A stretch of 64,000 nucleotides of DNA from Agromyces aureus (lineage in GTDB: Bacteria > Actinomycetota > Actinomycetes > Actinomycetales > Microbacteriaceae): positions 2,232,001 to 2,296,000 of the forward strand of contig NZ_CP013979.1 of NCBI RefSeq assembly GCF_001660485.1, given 5' to 3'. The notes below the pieces were generated by a model, which did no database searches, was not told the origin of the DNA, and saw nothing but the letters and a program-made list of their open reading frames with translations. This document shows, one piece after another, positions 48,018 to 57,575 of the stretch. Every line of letters begins with the position of its first letter. Within the stretch, counting starts at the first letter, position 1. The translations under genes were made by a program, and so were the position numbers.

Positions 48018-48770
48018 ATGAGTGCTCGCATCGCCCTGGTCACCGGTGTCGGTCGTGCGAACGGCATCGGGCACGCCACCGTGCTCGCGCTCGCGCGCGA
48101 CGGGTGGGACGTCGCCTTCACGTTCTGGCGCCCCTACGAACGCCGGGTGCCGCTCGGCGCGGACCCCGAACGCGACCCCGAACGGCTCGAGGCCGCCGTC
48201 GAAGCGCTGGGGCGGCGGGCGATCGGCATCGAGGCCGACCTCGCGGATGCCGCCGCACCCGACCGTCTGATCGCGTCGGTGGGCGAACGACTCGGTCCGG
48301 TCGACGCCCTGGTGCTCGCGCACTCCGAGAGCGTGGACTCCGGCATCCTCGACACCAGCGTCGAGAGCTTCGACCGCCACTTCGCGGTCAACACGCGCGC
48401 CGCGTGGCTGCTGATCCGCGCGTTCGCCGGCCAGGTGCCGCGCTCCGGCGGACGCATCGTCGCCTTCACGAGCGATCACACGGTCGGCAACCTGCCGTAC
48501 GGCGCGAGCAAGGGCGCGCTCGATCGCATCGTCATCGCCGCCGCCCGCGAACTCGCGCCGCTCGGCATCACCGCGAACGTGCTGAATCCGGGACCGGTCG
48601 ACACGGGGTGGATGGACGACGCCACGCGCACCGCGCTCGCGGCGCATCAGCCGGGCGGACGCCTCGGCGCACCGGAGGACGCGGCGAGGTTCGTGCGGTT
48701 CCTGCTCTCCGACGACGGCCGCTGGATCTCGGGTCAGCTCGTCACGAGCGACGGCGGCTTCTCGGTCTGA
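48018..48770 (+). CDS. Short-chain dehydrogenase/reductase
   Basis: 250 residues from ATG at 48018. The cofactor loop is VTGVGRANGIGHATVL, slightly extended as in some enoyl-ACP-type reductases; NLPYGASKGALDRIV gives YxxxK, and GRIVAFTSDHT the serine. It ends SGQLVTSDGGFSV, the normal C-terminal pattern. Substrate unknown. CACGAT 6 bases before the start may be the -10 element. Confidence 0.87.
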   Translation: MSARIALVTGVGRANGIGHATVLALARDGWDVAFTFWRPYERRVPLGADPERDPERLEAAVEALGRRAIGIEADLADAAAPDRLIASVGERLGPVDALVLAHSESVDSGILDTSVESFDRHFAVNTRAAWLLIRAFAGQVPRSGGRIVAFTSDHTVGNLPYGASKGALDRIVIAAARELAPLGITANVLNPGPVDTGWMDDATRTALAAHQPGGRLGAPEDAARFVRFLLSDDGRWISGQLVTSDGGFSV

Positions 48771-48833
48771 GTGCCCCGCCCGACCGCGGCGCCCTGATCG
48801 CAGCAGGCCGGATGCCGCGGCCGAACGGAACGC

Positions 48834-49706
48834 TCAGGCCGGCGCGGTGACGAAGTCGATGAGCTCCTCGACGCGAGCGAGGAGCGACGGCTCGAGGTCG
48901 CCGTAGCCGCGCACCTGCCCCAGGATGCGCTGCCAGGCGCGAGCGATGTCGGCCTGCTCGGCGTGCGGCCAGCCGAACGCCTCGCAGACGCCGTGCTTCC
49001 ACTCGGTACCCCTGGGGATGACCGGCCACGCCTCGCGGCCGATGCGGGCGGGCTTCACGGCCTGCCAGACGTCGATGTACGGGTGCCCGACGACGAGCAC
49101 GTTCGCCCGGTGCGGGCCGCGCATGACCGCGTGGGCGATGCGCTGCTCCTTCGACCCCGGCACGAGGTGGTCGACGAGGATGCCTGCACGACGGCCGGGC
49201 CCCGGCTTGAAGTCGTCGAGCTGCTCGGCGAGCACGTCGACGCCCTCGAGGTACTCGACGACGACGCCCTCGACGCGGAGGTCTGCGCCCCACACCTTCT
49301 CGACGAGCTCGGCGTCGTGCCGGCCCTCGACGAAGATGCGGCTCGGCAACGCGACCCTGGCCTTCGCCTGCGCCGGGTCGACGGCGAACGACCCGGAGGC
49401 CGTGCGCAGTCGACCCTCGGGCGCCTTCGGCTTCGGGCGCACGAGCTGCACGGCCTCGCCGTCGACGAGGAACCCGTGCCCGAGAGGGAACATGCGGGTC
49501 CTGCCGAAGCGGTCTTCGAGGGTCACGTGCTGCGCGTTCACGGCCACGACCGCGCCGCAGTACCCGTCGGCGGCGAGCTCGACGACGAGGTCGCGCTCGG
49601 CTTCGATGCTGGGGATGACCTTGCGGCCACGCGCCTTCCAGTCACCGGCGAGCACGTCGGAGCCGTAGCGGTCGGGTCCGTTCGGGGTATGGGTCGAGGT
49701 CGGCAC
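48834..49706 (-). CDS. DUF3097 protein
   Basis: 290 residues from GTG at 49706. Conserved parts include DVLAGDWKARGRKVIPSI, FVEGRHDAELVEKVWG, GILVDHLVPGSKEQRI and GHPYIDVWQAVKP. The EGxxDAELVEKVWG pattern recalls a TOPRIM-like fold, as in small nucleases and primases, but a function is not established. A TAGCCT hexamer on the minus strand (49713-49718) lies 6 bases before the start. Confidence 0.85.
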   Translation of the reverse strand: MPTSTHTPNGPDRYGSDVLAGDWKARGRKVIPSIEAERDLVVELAADGYCGAVVAVNAQHVTLEDRFGRTRMFPLGHGFLVDGEAVQLVRPKPKAPEGRLRTASGSFAVDPAQAKARVALPSRIFVEGRHDAELVEKVWGADLRVEGVVVEYLEGVDVLAEQLDDFKPGPGRRAGILVDHLVPGSKEQRIAHAVMRGPHRANVLVVGHPYIDVWQAVKPARIGREAWPVIPRGTEWKHGVCEAFGWPHAEQADIARAWQRILGQVRGYGDLEPSLLARVEELIDFVTAPA

Positions 49707-49715
49707 CGGACGAGG

Positions 49716-52700
49716 CTAACGGAAGTCGCGCGACCGCAACGGCGCCGACACGGTGAGCCGTTCGAACCGGTCGGCCACGAGGTTCACGACCCCCTCGCTC
49801 GAGCGTTCGAGGATGCCGCGGATGATCATCGCGGGCGCCTCGCGCGCGACCCTGCGGTAGCGCTGCCAGACGCCGACGCTCGCGATCACGTTGACCGTGC
49901 CGGATTCGTCCTCGAGGTTCATGAACGTGATGCCGCTCGCCGTCGCCGGACGCTGGCGGTGGGTCACGACCCCGGCGACCTCGATGCGGCGCCCGTTCTC
50001 GGTGGAGCGCAGCAGGTCGTTGCGCACTACGCCCCGCGCGTCGAGGCGTTCGCGGATGTGCCGCATCGGGTGGTCGTCGGGCGAGATGCCCGTGGCCCAC
50101 AGGTCGTACACGACCTGCTCGGCCGGGGAGAGGATCGGCAGCAGCGGCGGCTGCACCACGACGAGGGAGCCCTCGAGGAACTCCTCGCGGTCCTGCGCGG
50201 CCTCGCCCGCGAGCCAGAGCGCCTGCCGTCGCCCGAGTCGGAAGCCCGCGAACGCGCCCGCCGCGGCGAGCGCCTCGAGCTGTTCTGCCGAGAGACCGGC
50301 CCGGCGCGAGACATCCGCCATGTCCCGGTACTGGCCCCTGGCCTCGCGCTCGGCGACGATGCGCTCGGCGACCGCGAGGCCGATCGAGGAGACGTCGGCG
50401 AGCCCGAGGCGCACGGCGAACGCGCCGTCGCGCCGGTGCTCCGCCGAGCGGTCGGGGGCCTCGCGCACGAACTTCCCGACGGGCGGCTGCACGTGGTCGG
50501 CGCACGTGGGCATGCCGGTCGGCTCGCGGCATCCGTCGTCTGCTGCTCCGGATGCCGCGGCGGCACCGGATGCACCTGATGCACCTGATGCGCGGGAAGC
50601 CCCCGGCGCACTCGACGCGCCGCCGTCCAGCGGCTCGAGCCCCGCGTGCACCCCCGATCGCAGGATGTCGGGACGGCGCACCTCGACACCGTGGCGGCGG
50701 GCGTCGGCGGTGAGGGTCTGCGGCGAGTAGAAGCCCATGGGCTGGGCGCGCAGGAGCGCCGCGAGGAACGCCGCAGGGTGGTGCAGCTTCAGCCACGAGC
50801 TCGCGTAGACGAGCAGGCCGAAGCTCAGCGCATGGCTCTCGGCGAAGCCGAAGTTCGCGAACGCCTCGATCTTGCCGTAGATGGAGTCGGCGACCTCGGG
50901 CTCGATGCCGTTCTCGGCCATGCCCTTGTAGAGCTTCGCGCGCAGGCGGTCGATCTTCTCGACGCCGCGCTTGGAACCCATGGCGCGGCGCAGCAGGTCG
51001 GCGTCGGCCGCGCTGCAGTTGCCCACGGCGACGGCCATCTGCATGAGCTGCTCCTGGAAGAGCGGCACCCCCATCGTGCGTTCGAGCACGGGTTTCAACT
51101 TGGGATGCAGGTAGCTGACCTTCTCCTCGCCCGTTCGACGACGGATGTAGGGGTGCACGGCACCGCCCTGCACCGGCCCCGGCCTGATGAGCGCGATCTC
51201 GACGACGAGGTCGTAGAAGCGGCGCGGCAGCAGCCGGGGGAGCGTGCCCATCTGCGCACGGCTCTCGACCTGGAACACGCCGATCGAGTCGGCGCGGCAG
51301 AGCATGTCGTAGACCGCGGCCTCCTCCTTCGGGATCGTCGCGAGCTCCCAGGTCTCTCCGGTGTGGTCGCGCACGAGGTCGAACGTGTACTGCAGGGCCG
51401 CGAGCATGCCGAGGCCGAGCAGGTCGAACTTCACGAGGCCCATCCACGCGCAGTCGTCTTTGTCCCACTGCAGCACCGTGCGGCGCTCCTTGCGCGCGTG
51501 CTCGATGGGACACACCTCGCCGACCGGGCGATCGGTGAGCACCATGCCGCCCGAGTGGATGCCGAGGTGCCGCGGAAAGCTCAGCAGCTGCGAGGCGAGC
51601 TCCACGACCGGCTCGGGGATGTCGTGGTCATCGGTGTTCACCACCGCGCCCCAGCGTTCGACCTGGCGGCTCCAGGCGTCTTGCTGCCCGGTCGAGAAGC
51701 CGAGCGCCTTGGCCATGTCGCGCACCGCGGCCTTCGGACGGTAGCTGATGACGTTCGCGACCTGCGCGGCGTTCATGCGACCGTACTTGTCGTAGACGTA
51801 CTGGATGATCTCCTCGCGCCGGTCGGAGTCGAAGTCCACGTCGATGTCGGGCTCCTCGTCGCGGAGCGCCGAGAGGAACCGCTCGAACGGCAGGTCGTAG
51901 AAGATCGAGTCGACCGCGGTGATGCGCAGCACGAAGCAGACCGCCGAGTTCGCCGCCGACCCGCGACCCTGGCACAGGATGCCCCGCTGACGGGCCTCAT
52001 GCACGAGGTCGTGCACGATGAGGAAGTAGCCCGGGAAGTCCTTCTGCTCGATCACGTCGAGCTCGCGCGCGAGGCGCTCGCGCACGTGTTCGGGCACGCC
52101 CGGGTAGAGCTCGGCGGCACCTCGCCAGGTGAGCTCCCGCAGCCAGCTCATGGGCGTGTGCCCCTCTGGCACCTCCTGCTTCGGCAGCCGCGGCCTGGCG
52201 CTCCGCAGCGTGAACCCGAGCTCGGCCGCGAGGGTCGCCGACCGTGCGACGGCTCCGGGGTAGCGGGCGAACCTCTCGGCCATCTCGGCACCCGAGCGCA
52301 GGTGCAGGCCATCGGATGCCGGCAGCCACCCGTCGAGCTCGTCGAGGCTGCGCCTGGCGCGCACCGCGGCGAGCGCCGACGCGAGCCGGTGCTCGCCCGG
52401 CGTGGCGTAGTGCACGGCGTTCGTCGCGAGCAGCGGCAGGCGAGCGCGCGCGGCGAGTTCCGCGAGCCGGTCGTTGGCCTGCTGGTCGAGCGGATGCCCG
52501 TGGTCGAACAGCTCGACGACGACGTGGTCGCGCCCGAAGAGGGCGATCAGCCGGTCGAGCTCGCGCCACGCGGCATCCGTTCCTCCGCTCGCGAGGGCAC
52601 GACGGACCATGCCCTTGCGGCATCCGGTGGGGATGATCCATTCATCACCGGAATGCTCGGCGAGCGCCTCGAGCGAGTACACGGGCCGGCCCTTCTCACC

Positions 52701-53207
52701 GCCCGCGAGCTGCCCCGCGGTGATCGCGCTCGCGAGTCGGTGGTAGCCCTCCTGCTGCCTCGCGAGCACGAGCAGGTGCTCGCCCTCGGGGTCGGCCGCG
52801 CCCATCTGCGGCTCGGTGAGGCCGAGCGAGAGCTCCGCGCCGAACACCGTCTCGAGCTCGGGGAAGCTCTCGGCGGCCTCGGCGAAGCGCACGACGCCGT
52901 AGAGGCCGTCATGGTCGGTGACGGCGAGGCCCGTGAGACCCAGGCGGTGCGCCTCCTCGACGAGCTGCTCGGGCATCGAAGCGCCGTCGAGGAAGCTGTA
53001 CGTCGAGTGCGCGTGCAGCTCGGCGTACGGCACGACCGGCCCGGTCGGCGCCTCGAGACCTTCGGAGGGGCGATATGGACGCCGCTTGCGGCTGAACGCC
53101 GGACCGTCGCCGCCGTCGGCGATGAGCGTGGGCGCCCCCGGCCGCTGCCGATCGGAGAGCTTGCGTTCGAGCTCCGACCACGGGATGCCCGGGTTGTTCC
53201 ACCCCAT
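49716..53207 (-). CDS. dnaE2: Error-prone DNA polymerase III alpha subunit (DnaE2)
   Basis: 1163 residues from ATG at 53207 (MGWNNPGIPWSELERKLSD). PHP domain (ELHAHSTYSFLDGAS, VTDHDGLYG), catalytic palm with PDIDVDFDSDRREEII, and the fingers, beta-binding and OB regions in the usual order. It performs translesion synthesis with ImuB after DNA damage. An Ala/Ser/Gly-rich insertion at about residues 867-895 (DNA 50524-50618) is not part of the conserved fold. It is the third gene of the LexA-boxed operon, 28 bases after imuB. Confidence 0.95.
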   Translation of the reverse strand: MGWNNPGIPWSELERKLSDRQRPGAPTLIADGGDGPAFSRKRRPYRPSEGLEAPTGPVVPYAELHAHSTYSFLDGASMPEQLVEEAHRLGLTGLAVTDHDGLYGVVRFAEAAESFPELETVFGAELSLGLTEPQMGAADPEGEHLLVLARQQEGYHRLASAITAGQLAGGEKGRPVYSLEALAEHSGDEWIIPTGCRKGMVRRALASGGTDAAWRELDRLIALFGRDHVVVELFDHGHPLDQQANDRLAELAARARLPLLATNAVHYATPGEHRLASALAAVRARRSLDELDGWLPASDGLHLRSGAEMAERFARYPGAVARSATLAAELGFTLRSARPRLPKQEVPEGHTPMSWLRELTWRGAAELYPGVPEHVRERLARELDVIEQKDFPGYFLIVHDLVHEARQRGILCQGRGSAANSAVCFVLRITAVDSIFYDLPFERFLSALRDEEPDIDVDFDSDRREEIIQYVYDKYGRMNAAQVANVISYRPKAAVRDMAKALGFSTGQQDAWSRQVERWGAVVNTDDHDIPEPVVELASQLLSFPRHLGIHSGGMVLTDRPVGEVCPIEHARKERRTVLQWDKDDCAWMGLVKFDLLGLGMLAALQYTFDLVRDHTGETWELATIPKEEAAVYDMLCRADSIGVFQVESRAQMGTLPRLLPRRFYDLVVEIALIRPGPVQGGAVHPYIRRRTGEEKVSYLHPKLKPVLERTMGVPLFQEQLMQMAVAVGNCSAADADLLRRAMGSKRGVEKIDRLRAKLYKGMAENGIEPEVADSIYGKIEAFANFGFAESHALSFGLLVYASSWLKLHHPAAFLAALLRAQPMGFYSPQTLTADARRHGVEVRRPDILRSGVHAGLEPLDGGASSAPGASRASGASGASGAAAASGAADDGCREPTGMPTCADHVQPPVGKFVREAPDRSAEHRRDGAFAVRLGLADVSSIGLAVAERIVAEREARGQYRDMADVSRRAGLSAEQLEALAAAGAFAGFRLGRRQALWLAGEAAQDREEFLEGSLVVVQPPLLPILSPAEQVVYDLWATGISPDDHPMRHIRERLDARGVVRNDLLRSTENGRRIEVAGVVTHRQRPATASGITFMNLEDESGTVNVIASVGVWQRYRRVAREAPAMIIRGILERSSEGVVNLVADRFERLTVSAPLRSRDFR
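50524..50618. repeat. Low-complexity insertion in dnaE2 with inverted and tandem motifs
   Basis: CGCGGCATCCG (50525-50535) and CGGATGCCGCG (50549-50559) are inverted 11-base arms, followed by GATGCACCT units at 50569-50591. The encoded stretch is Ala/Ser/Gly-rich and probably disordered. Confidence 0.7.
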
Positions 53208-53235
53208 CAGCGCCACCGCCCCGTCATCGCACTCA

Positions 53236-54864
53236 TCAGTCGTACCTCGCCTCGGCCCACCAGCCGTCGCCGTCGCGCACGAGCAGCCACGCGCAGCCGT
53301 CGTCGTCGACGATCTGGAAGCGGTGCACGCGCTTGGCGGCCGCCGGGTCCCACCAGCGTTCGACCACGGGCCACGGGCCGGCCCACGCGCGCACGGGCCG
53401 AGCGCCGAATCCGTCGGTGCGGCGCGCCCGCCCCGCCCCCGTCGCACTGACGCCGGCGCCCGCGCCCGCCTCATCGCCGCCCACGGCGAACCGCTCTGGC
53501 ACCGCGGAGATCATGCCGCGGGCGTCGATCGCGACCTCCGCCCCTCGCGCATCGAGCAGCGCGACGGGCCGCCGGTCGCGGAACACGCTCGCGGGGGCGA
53601 GTGCGGGCAGGCTCCCCGGCCACGGCGCGTCGCCCTCACGGCCAGCCCCTCGCTCCGGCGGGCGGTCGCCCCACGGCACCAGCACCTGGCGGTCGGCGAG
53701 CATGCGGCCACCGCCGACCGATGCGGTGACGACGGCGTCGTGGCCGAGCATGCTCTGCACGCGGGTGAGCCCGTGGTGCACGCGCTCGTCTGGGCCGCCG
53801 CCCCAGAGCCCCTCTTCGTGCGCACCAGTGGAGTCGATGCGCTCGGGGATCACGCGCAGCCGCACGATCGGCGAGGCGAGGCCGGTGTCGGCCATGCCCG
53901 AGCCCTGCAGCTGCCAGCGGACCCGGTCGATGACGTCGGCGGGCGTGAACCAGCGCGGATGCAGCCAGCTGCGGCTCGAGCGCCCGCCGCGCTCGTCGTC
54001 GATCTCGACCCGCAGCCCGGTGCACACGAGCCGCACGTCGCGCATGCGCTGGATGAATCCCTCCGCACCCACCCGGAACGCGAACGCGAGCTGATCGATG
54101 CGGTCGAGCGGCGGCTCGAACTCCTGCTCGACCTCGAACTCGGGCGGGGGAGTGCGCGCGAGCACCCTGGCCTGCTCGCGGCCGGCTGCACGGTCGTGCG
54201 CGAAGGCGCCGGCCGCACCGAACCTGCGCCGCACGTCGGCCTCTGGCAGCGCGGCGAACTCGCCGAGGGTGCGCACGCCGAGCCGGTTCAGCAGGGTGCT
54301 CGTGCGCGGGTCGGTCACGAGCGCGACGGGCAGCGGCGCGATGAAGGCGGCGGATGCCCCTGGCTCGACGACGTGCACACCCTCGCCAGCTGCGGCTCCG
54401 ACCCTGGCCGCCTGCTCTGCGGCGAACGGTCCGTCGGCGATGCCGACCCGGGCCCCGACGAGCCCGAGTTCGTCGAGGGTCGCCAGGAGGGCGGATGCCG
54501 CGGCCTGCTCACCCCCGTAGTAGCGCGCCGGGCCGCGAGCCCGCATGGCGAGCGTGCCTGGGCGGACGACCTGCACGCCGGGCACGGTCTGCTCGACCCG
54601 GCGCACCACCGGTTCGAAGACGCGCACGTCGAGCTCGGCGTCGTAGTCGATCACGACGAGGCCGGGGGAGCGCAGCTGCGCCTCCCTGAGCTTCAGCCCG
54701 CGGGCGACGCCGTGCCGGCGCGCCGCGGCCGAGCACGCGAACACGAACCCCTGCGCGATGAGCGCGATGGGCTCGCCCTCATCGAGTCCGTCTTCTCGGC
54801 AGACGGCGCGGATCGGCCAGTCGGGGCACCACAGCACGATCGTGCGACCGGGTTCGACGTTCAT
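53236..54864 (-). CDS. imuB: Y-family polymerase-like ImuB
   Basis: 542 residues. It resembles Y-family polymerases (VLWCPDWPIRAVCREDG, ARGLKLREAQ, VRTLGEFAALPEADVRRRFGAAG) but the acidic catalytic residues are replaced by an Asp/Glu-poor pattern at the start, as in ImuB of the mutasome, which is a non-catalytic hub that binds the beta clamp and DnaE2. Its ATG overlaps the imuA' stop. A clamp-binding motif was not confirmed by eye. Confidence 0.93.
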   Translation of the reverse strand: MNVEPGRTIVLWCPDWPIRAVCREDGLDEGEPIALIAQGFVFACSAAARRHGVARGLKLREAQLRSPGLVVIDYDAELDVRVFEPVVRRVEQTVPGVQVVRPGTLAMRARGPARYYGGEQAAASALLATLDELGLVGARVGIADGPFAAEQAARVGAAAGEGVHVVEPGASAAFIAPLPVALVTDPRTSTLLNRLGVRTLGEFAALPEADVRRRFGAAGAFAHDRAAGREQARVLARTPPPEFEVEQEFEPPLDRIDQLAFAFRVGAEGFIQRMRDVRLVCTGLRVEIDDERGGRSSRSWLHPRWFTPADVIDRVRWQLQGSGMADTGLASPIVRLRVIPERIDSTGAHEEGLWGGGPDERVHHGLTRVQSMLGHDAVVTASVGGGRMLADRQVLVPWGDRPPERGAGREGDAPWPGSLPALAPASVFRDRRPVALLDARGAEVAIDARGMISAVPERFAVGGDEAGAGAGVSATGAGRARRTDGFGARPVRAWAGPWPVVERWWDPAAAKRVHRFQIVDDDGCAWLLVRDGDGWWAEARYD

Positions 54865-55679
54865 CCGGCCCTCCGGCGTGCTTCACCGACGAGTCCGAGC
54901 GCCGGGTTCGCCCGAAGGGAGCCCGCACGGAGCTCGCCGAACGTCGTCCCCGTGCGCACGACGGCGGCCGGGCGCACGGGGACGACCGTCGCGACGGGGT
55001 CGGGCATCGGCGCGAACTCGAGGTGCCGCCCCGGCAGGTGCAGCCGGGATCCCGCGCGCCGCCCGAACTCGCCGCGACCGGCGACCTCCACGACCACCTC
55101 GCGGTCGACGAGATGCCCGTGCCCGCGTTCGATGCCGTGCCACTCGCTGTCGGAGACCCCGAGCCTCGCATCGCTGCCCGGCCAGGCGCCCGCGACGAGG
55201 AGCGTGGTGCCGCGCTGGCGGAGCCTGGCCTGCAGGCGACTCGCCTCGGCGGGGGAGACCTGCCCCTTCGGCCGCACGGCGACGACGGGGATCACGTCGG
55301 CGAGCGCCGCCGCCACGGCCAGCCATTGATCACCCGGATCGGGCACGAGGGCGAGGCGTTCGAGCGCGATGCCGAAGCTCGCGGCGGCCTCGACGCCGAA
55401 CTCGGGCATGCCGACGATGGCCGCCCAGCGCCCGTCGGCGCTCGGGCCGGCGAGCAGCGCCATGAGCAGGGTCATCGACCCCTCGACCTGCACGATCGTG
55501 CCCTCGCGGAGCGTGCCGCCCGGCAGCACGTCGGCGAACGCCGGATGCGTCGGCACCGCCTTCGTCTCGAGACGCGTGCTCTGCATGCCGCGGATGCGGG
55601 CCTGCAGCTCCTCGACGCGCGCGGCATGGGGCGCACGGACACCGGATGCGGTGTCGGGGAGGGGAGCGGTCAGGGTCAC
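54861..55679 (-). CDS. imuA': ImuA'-type RecA-like accessory protein
   Basis: 272 residues from GTG at 55679. It keeps a weak RecA-like layout (LPGGTLREGTIVQVEGSMTLLMALLAG) but lacks an intact Walker A. In mycobacteria ImuA' is the first gene of the mutasome operon and binds ImuB. An ATG at 55697 lies within the SOS box and would be odd as a start, so GTG was preferred, though its ribosome site is poor. The stop overlaps imuB. Confidence 0.85.
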   Translation of the reverse strand: MTLTAPLPDTASGVRAPHAARVEELQARIRGMQSTRLETKAVPTHPAFADVLPGGTLREGTIVQVEGSMTLLMALLAGPSADGRWAAIVGMPEFGVEAAASFGIALERLALVPDPGDQWLAVAAALADVIPVVAVRPKGQVSPAEASRLQARLRQRGTTLLVAGAWPGSDARLGVSDSEWHGIERGHGHLVDREVVVEVAGRGEFGRRAGSRLHLPGRHLEFAPMPDPVATVVPVRPAAVVRTGTTFGELRAGSLRANPALGLVGEARRRAG

Positions 55680-55689
55680 CGCTCCAGTT

Positions 55690-55705
55690 TCGAACATATG
55701 TTCGA
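55690..55705. promoter_or_regulatory. LexA (SOS) box of the mutasome operon
   Basis: TCGAACATATGTTCGA is a perfect palindrome matching the actinobacterial SOS consensus TCGAAC-N4-GTTCGA. It lies 10 bases before the imuA' GTG and covers the likely -10 (TATGTT on the minus strand), so LexA should block the promoter until RecA triggers cleavage. Confidence 0.93.
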
Positions 55706-55790
55706 ACACGGCAAGTCGGATGCACCGAACGTCCGCACCCCGGGCGAGTCGACATGCCGGGCGGGTCCGCACCACGGGCAGGCCGACAAC

Positions 55791-55825
55791 CGTCCCGGAA
55801 ATGCCAGACGACGTCCCGGAAATGC
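55791..55825. repeat. Short direct repeat before the tRNA-Leu terminator
   Basis: CGTCCCGGAAATGC occurs at 55791-55804 and 55812-55825, 21 bases apart. It lies between the imuA' promoter region and the terminator of the tRNA gene; no role is evident. Confidence 0.75.
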
Positions 55826-55826
55826 A

Positions 55827-55860
55827 AGAAGGCCCGGATCGAAACCGATCCGGGCCTTCT
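55827..55860 (-). terminator. Terminator of tRNA-Leu
   Basis: Perfect 15-bp stem (55827-55841 with 55846-55860) around an AAAC loop, just after the tRNA 3' end on the minus strand. Confidence 0.85.
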
Positions 55861-55871
55861 CGACACAAGCG

Positions 55872-55955
55872 TGCGCGAGGGGGGACTTGAACCCCCACGC
55901 CCGTTAGGGCACTAGCACCTCAAGCTAGCGCGTCTGCCATTTCCGCCACCCGCGC
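55872..55955 (-). tRNA. tRNA-Leu (anticodon GAG)
   Basis: Acceptor GCGCGGG pairs with CTCGCGC (one G-U); anticodon stem CTAGC/GCTAG with loop TTGAGGT gives GAG; a long variable arm (TGCCCTAACGGGCG) and T arm GGGGGTTCAAGTCCCCC mark a class II tRNA. Length 84 with discriminator A; CCA is not encoded. It reads CUC and CUU codons. Confidence 0.93.
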
Positions 55956-56164
55956 TTGTGTCAGCCTTGCGATTTCTCGCTCGGCAACGAGATGAAACAT
56001 TACCACGGTTCCGAACGCGCTTTTGACCACGGGGGCCATCCGCCGTGGCGGATTCCGCACGTTCGCAGCCGGAAACGCCGATCAGGGCCATGTTCCGAAT
56101 TTCGCATGTCGCCGCATCGCGACCGCCGTCGCCCCGATGGGCGGCGGCGGCTACGGTGAAGGGC

Positions 56165-57526
56165 ATGGCCGAGACATCCGCACCGCTGCCCGAGCCCCGC
56201 CCCGCGAACGACGAGAACGAGCCGAACGAGACCCTCGAGCTCGAGGAGACCGCGCTCATCGCGCGCGACCTGATCAGGTTCGACACGTCGAACTTCGGCG
56301 GAGGCAAGGCGAACGGCGAGCGCGAGGCCGCCGAGTACGTCGAGGCGCGCCTGTCGACCCTCGGCCTGTCGCCGCAGCTGTTCGAACCCGAGCCGCGGCG
56401 TACGAGCGTCGTCGCCCGCGTGCCCGGCCGCAACCCCGACAAGCCCGCGCTCGTGCTGCACGGCCACCTCGACGTGGTGCCGGCCGACGCGCGCAACTGG
56501 AGCGTCGACCCGTTCGCGGGCGAGATCCGCGACGGCATGCTCTGGGGCCGTGGTGCGGTCGACATGAAGGACATGGACGCCATGATGCTCACGGCGCTGG
56601 GCGACATCCTCGGTTCGGGGCGCCTGCCCGAACGCGAGATCGTCGTCGCGTACTTCGCCGATGAGGAGGCCGGAGGCGGAGTGGGCGCGAGCCGGCTCGT
56701 CGACGACCACCCCGAGCTCTTCGCGGGCGCGACCGAGGCGATCAGCGAGGTCGGCGGCTATTCGATCACGGTCGGCGGCACCCGCGCGTACCTGCTGCAG
56801 ACGGGCGAGAAGTCCCTGCTCTGGATCCGCCTCGTCGCCCGGGGCACGGCGGCGCACGGTTCGCGCCTCATCCGCGACAACGCCATCACCAAGCTCGCGG
56901 GGGCGATCGCGCGCATCGGCTCGACCGAGTGGCCCGTGCGGCTGACCGGCACGACGCGCGAACTGCTCGATCGGGTGGCCGACACGCTCGGCGTCGACCC
57001 GCAGCAGGTCTCGCCCGACGAGCTCGCCCTGGCCACGGGTTCGGCCTCGGGGTTCATCACCGCGACCCTGCGCACGACGTCGAACCCGACGGGCCTCGAA
57101 GCGGGCTACAAGCACAACGTGATCCCCGATCGCGCCGAGGCGCTCATCGACATCCGCACGCTTCCGGGTGAGGAGGACGAGGTGCTCGCCGAGATCGCGC
57201 GCATCGCGGGCGACGACATCGAGATCCAGATCGTGCACCGCGACGTGGGCCTCGAATCCCCGACCTCCGGCGCCCTGGTCGACGCCGTGCACGCGGCGAT
57301 CCACGCGCACGACCCCGGTGCGCCCGTGTTCCCGTACCTGCTCTCTGGCGGCACCGACAACAAGTCGCTCAGCCGCCTCGGCATCACAGGCTACGGCTTC
57401 GCGCCGCTGCGACTGCCCGAGGGGCTCGACTTCCCGGCGATGTTCCACGGCGTCGACGAGCGGGTGCCGTTGGACGCGCTATTCTTCGGGAGGCAGGTCC
57501 TGCGCGACCTCCTCCTCGACTACTGA
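56165..57526 (+). CDS. M20-family zinc peptidase
   Basis: 453 residues. Metal motifs HGHLDVVP (His99), GAVDMKD and DEEAGGG, with GTAAHGSR in the lid region and a His near the end (AMFHGVDE). Members are dipeptidases or amidohydrolases; the substrate here is unknown. TACGGT 7 bases before the ATG may be a -10 element. The first 30 residues are Pro/Glu-rich. Confidence 0.9.
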   Translation: MAETSAPLPEPRPANDENEPNETLELEETALIARDLIRFDTSNFGGGKANGEREAAEYVEARLSTLGLSPQLFEPEPRRTSVVARVPGRNPDKPALVLHGHLDVVPADARNWSVDPFAGEIRDGMLWGRGAVDMKDMDAMMLTALGDILGSGRLPEREIVVAYFADEEAGGGVGASRLVDDHPELFAGATEAISEVGGYSITVGGTRAYLLQTGEKSLLWIRLVARGTAAHGSRLIRDNAITKLAGAIARIGSTEWPVRLTGTTRELLDRVADTLGVDPQQVSPDELALATGSASGFITATLRTTSNPTGLEAGYKHNVIPDRAEALIDIRTLPGEEDEVLAEIARIAGDDIEIQIVHRDVGLESPTSGALVDAVHAAIHAHDPGAPVFPYLLSGGTDNKSLSRLGITGYGFAPLRLPEGLDFPAMFHGVDERVPLDALFFGRQVLRDLLLDY

Positions 57527-57575
57527 CGGTCCACGCGAGCTCCGGGCCTCCGGAGAGGAAAGGCGGCCCAGCCAC

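Noticed and set aside
55697..55699. ATG at the 3' half of the SOS box as start of imuA'
   Set aside because: LexA binding site and -10 region would be inside the coding sequence; the downstream GTG gives a clean protein start.
55791..55955. tRNA-Leu with adjacent repeats as an integration (att) site
   Set aside because: No integrase or foreign gene lies near, and the 14-base repeats do not match the tRNA 3' end.
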